From Planctomycetota bacterium (lineage in GTDB: Bacteria; Planctomycetota; Planctomycetia; Planctomycetales; Planctomycetaceae), in the NCBI GenBank assembly GCA_024278285.1, contig JAJRTM010000495.1, positions 1 to 5,864 of the forward strand: a DNA stretch of 5,864 nt, written 5' to 3'. Below the pieces are notes generated by a model that had not been told where the DNA came from, did not search any database, and was given only the letters and a program-made list of their open reading frames with translations. Each line of letters begins with the position of its first letter. Position 1 is the stretch's first letter. Below, piece by piece: positions 5,722 through 5,864 of this stretch. The position numbers were made by a program, and so were the translations under genes.

Positions 5722-5864
5722 AGCTGAAACATATTCTAGAACGACATCATCCATCGTTTTGGAATGGAACAGTGAAAGCCGCACAATCATTTTTCCCCAA
5801 GAATATGTCAATCAGCGAAGTACAGTCAGCAATTGCACAAGTACTCAGACAAAATCGTGTTAAA
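5664..5864 (+). CDS. Start or remnant of a toxin-like C-terminal domain protein (runs off window)
   Basis: The frame is open from after a TGA at 5589-5591 to the window end. With ATG 5664 it gives 67 residues and no stop. From residue 21 it reads as real protein: LKHILERHHPSFWNG (21-35), then QSFFPKNMS (41-49), then an amphipathic helix EVQSAIAQVLRQNR (52-65). The pattern H-I-L-x-R-H, then FFP-x-x-MS, then a helix ending QNR is reminiscent of nuclease-like C-terminal toxin domains of RHS and contact-dependent polymorphic toxins, such as the EndoU type. This is recalled from family patterns and not verified. The start is doubtful: residues 1-20 come from REPIN-like copy B, and no good ribosome-binding site precedes 5664. 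GTG 5772, with GGAA at 5761-5764, would drop the HILERHH part. It could be a displaced toxin tip, a pseudogene, or a short gene whose rest lies to the right. Confidence 0.45.
   Translation, partial: MAMYTIWHESQLVCTAHPTKLKHILERHHPSFWNGTVKAAQSFFPKNMSISEVQSAIAQVLRQNRVK

Overview
The window looks like a piece of a planctomycete chromosome, probably family Planctomycetaceae or a close relative. The main reason is the large gene in the middle: a membrane-dehydrogenase-type beta-propeller, then HEAT-like repeats, then a single-haem cytochrome c domain. This architecture is characteristic of Planctomycetes and Verrucomicrobia. A Tat-exported Gfo/Idh/MocA oxidoreductase of planctomycete style lies next to it, and gaps between genes are long and rich in repeats. 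Base composition is moderate to slightly AT-rich. All genes seen are on the + strand.

Layout. Positions 1-339 hold the 3' end of a TPR-like gene. Positions 340-690 are an intergenic region with two palindromic repeat units side by side (about 386-475 and 472-576), then a plausible promoter (626-652) and a clear Shine-Dalgarno (680-683). Positions 691-3735 encode the exported haem-binding dehydrogenase-like protein. Positions 3736-4038 hold a hairpin, a dispersed repeat (3775-3890) and an A/T-rich leader. Positions 4039-5418 encode the Tat-exported oxidoreductase. Positions 5419-5663 carry a second copy of the dispersed repeat (5463-5571) and the first part of a second copy of the upstream palindromic element (5617-5721). 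An open frame at 5664-5864 runs off the window and resembles a toxin-type C-terminal domain.

How the parts fit. The two complete genes probably act in the same cell-envelope compartment on sugar-like substrates. One has a Sec-type signal peptide and a covalent haem site. The other has a twin-arginine signal, which would let it be exported with its nicotinamide cofactor already bound. Their shared role is inference from family and proximity; they are 303 bp apart and may be transcribed separately.

The most unusual content is not coding. The two-gene block is bracketed by two direct copies of a roughly 100-bp element whose ends are inverted hairpins, with GTAG at the foot of at least one hairpin in each copy. 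This resembles REPIN elements mobilised by REP-associated tyrosine transposases. Each of the two genes is also followed by a copy of a second, unrelated repeat.
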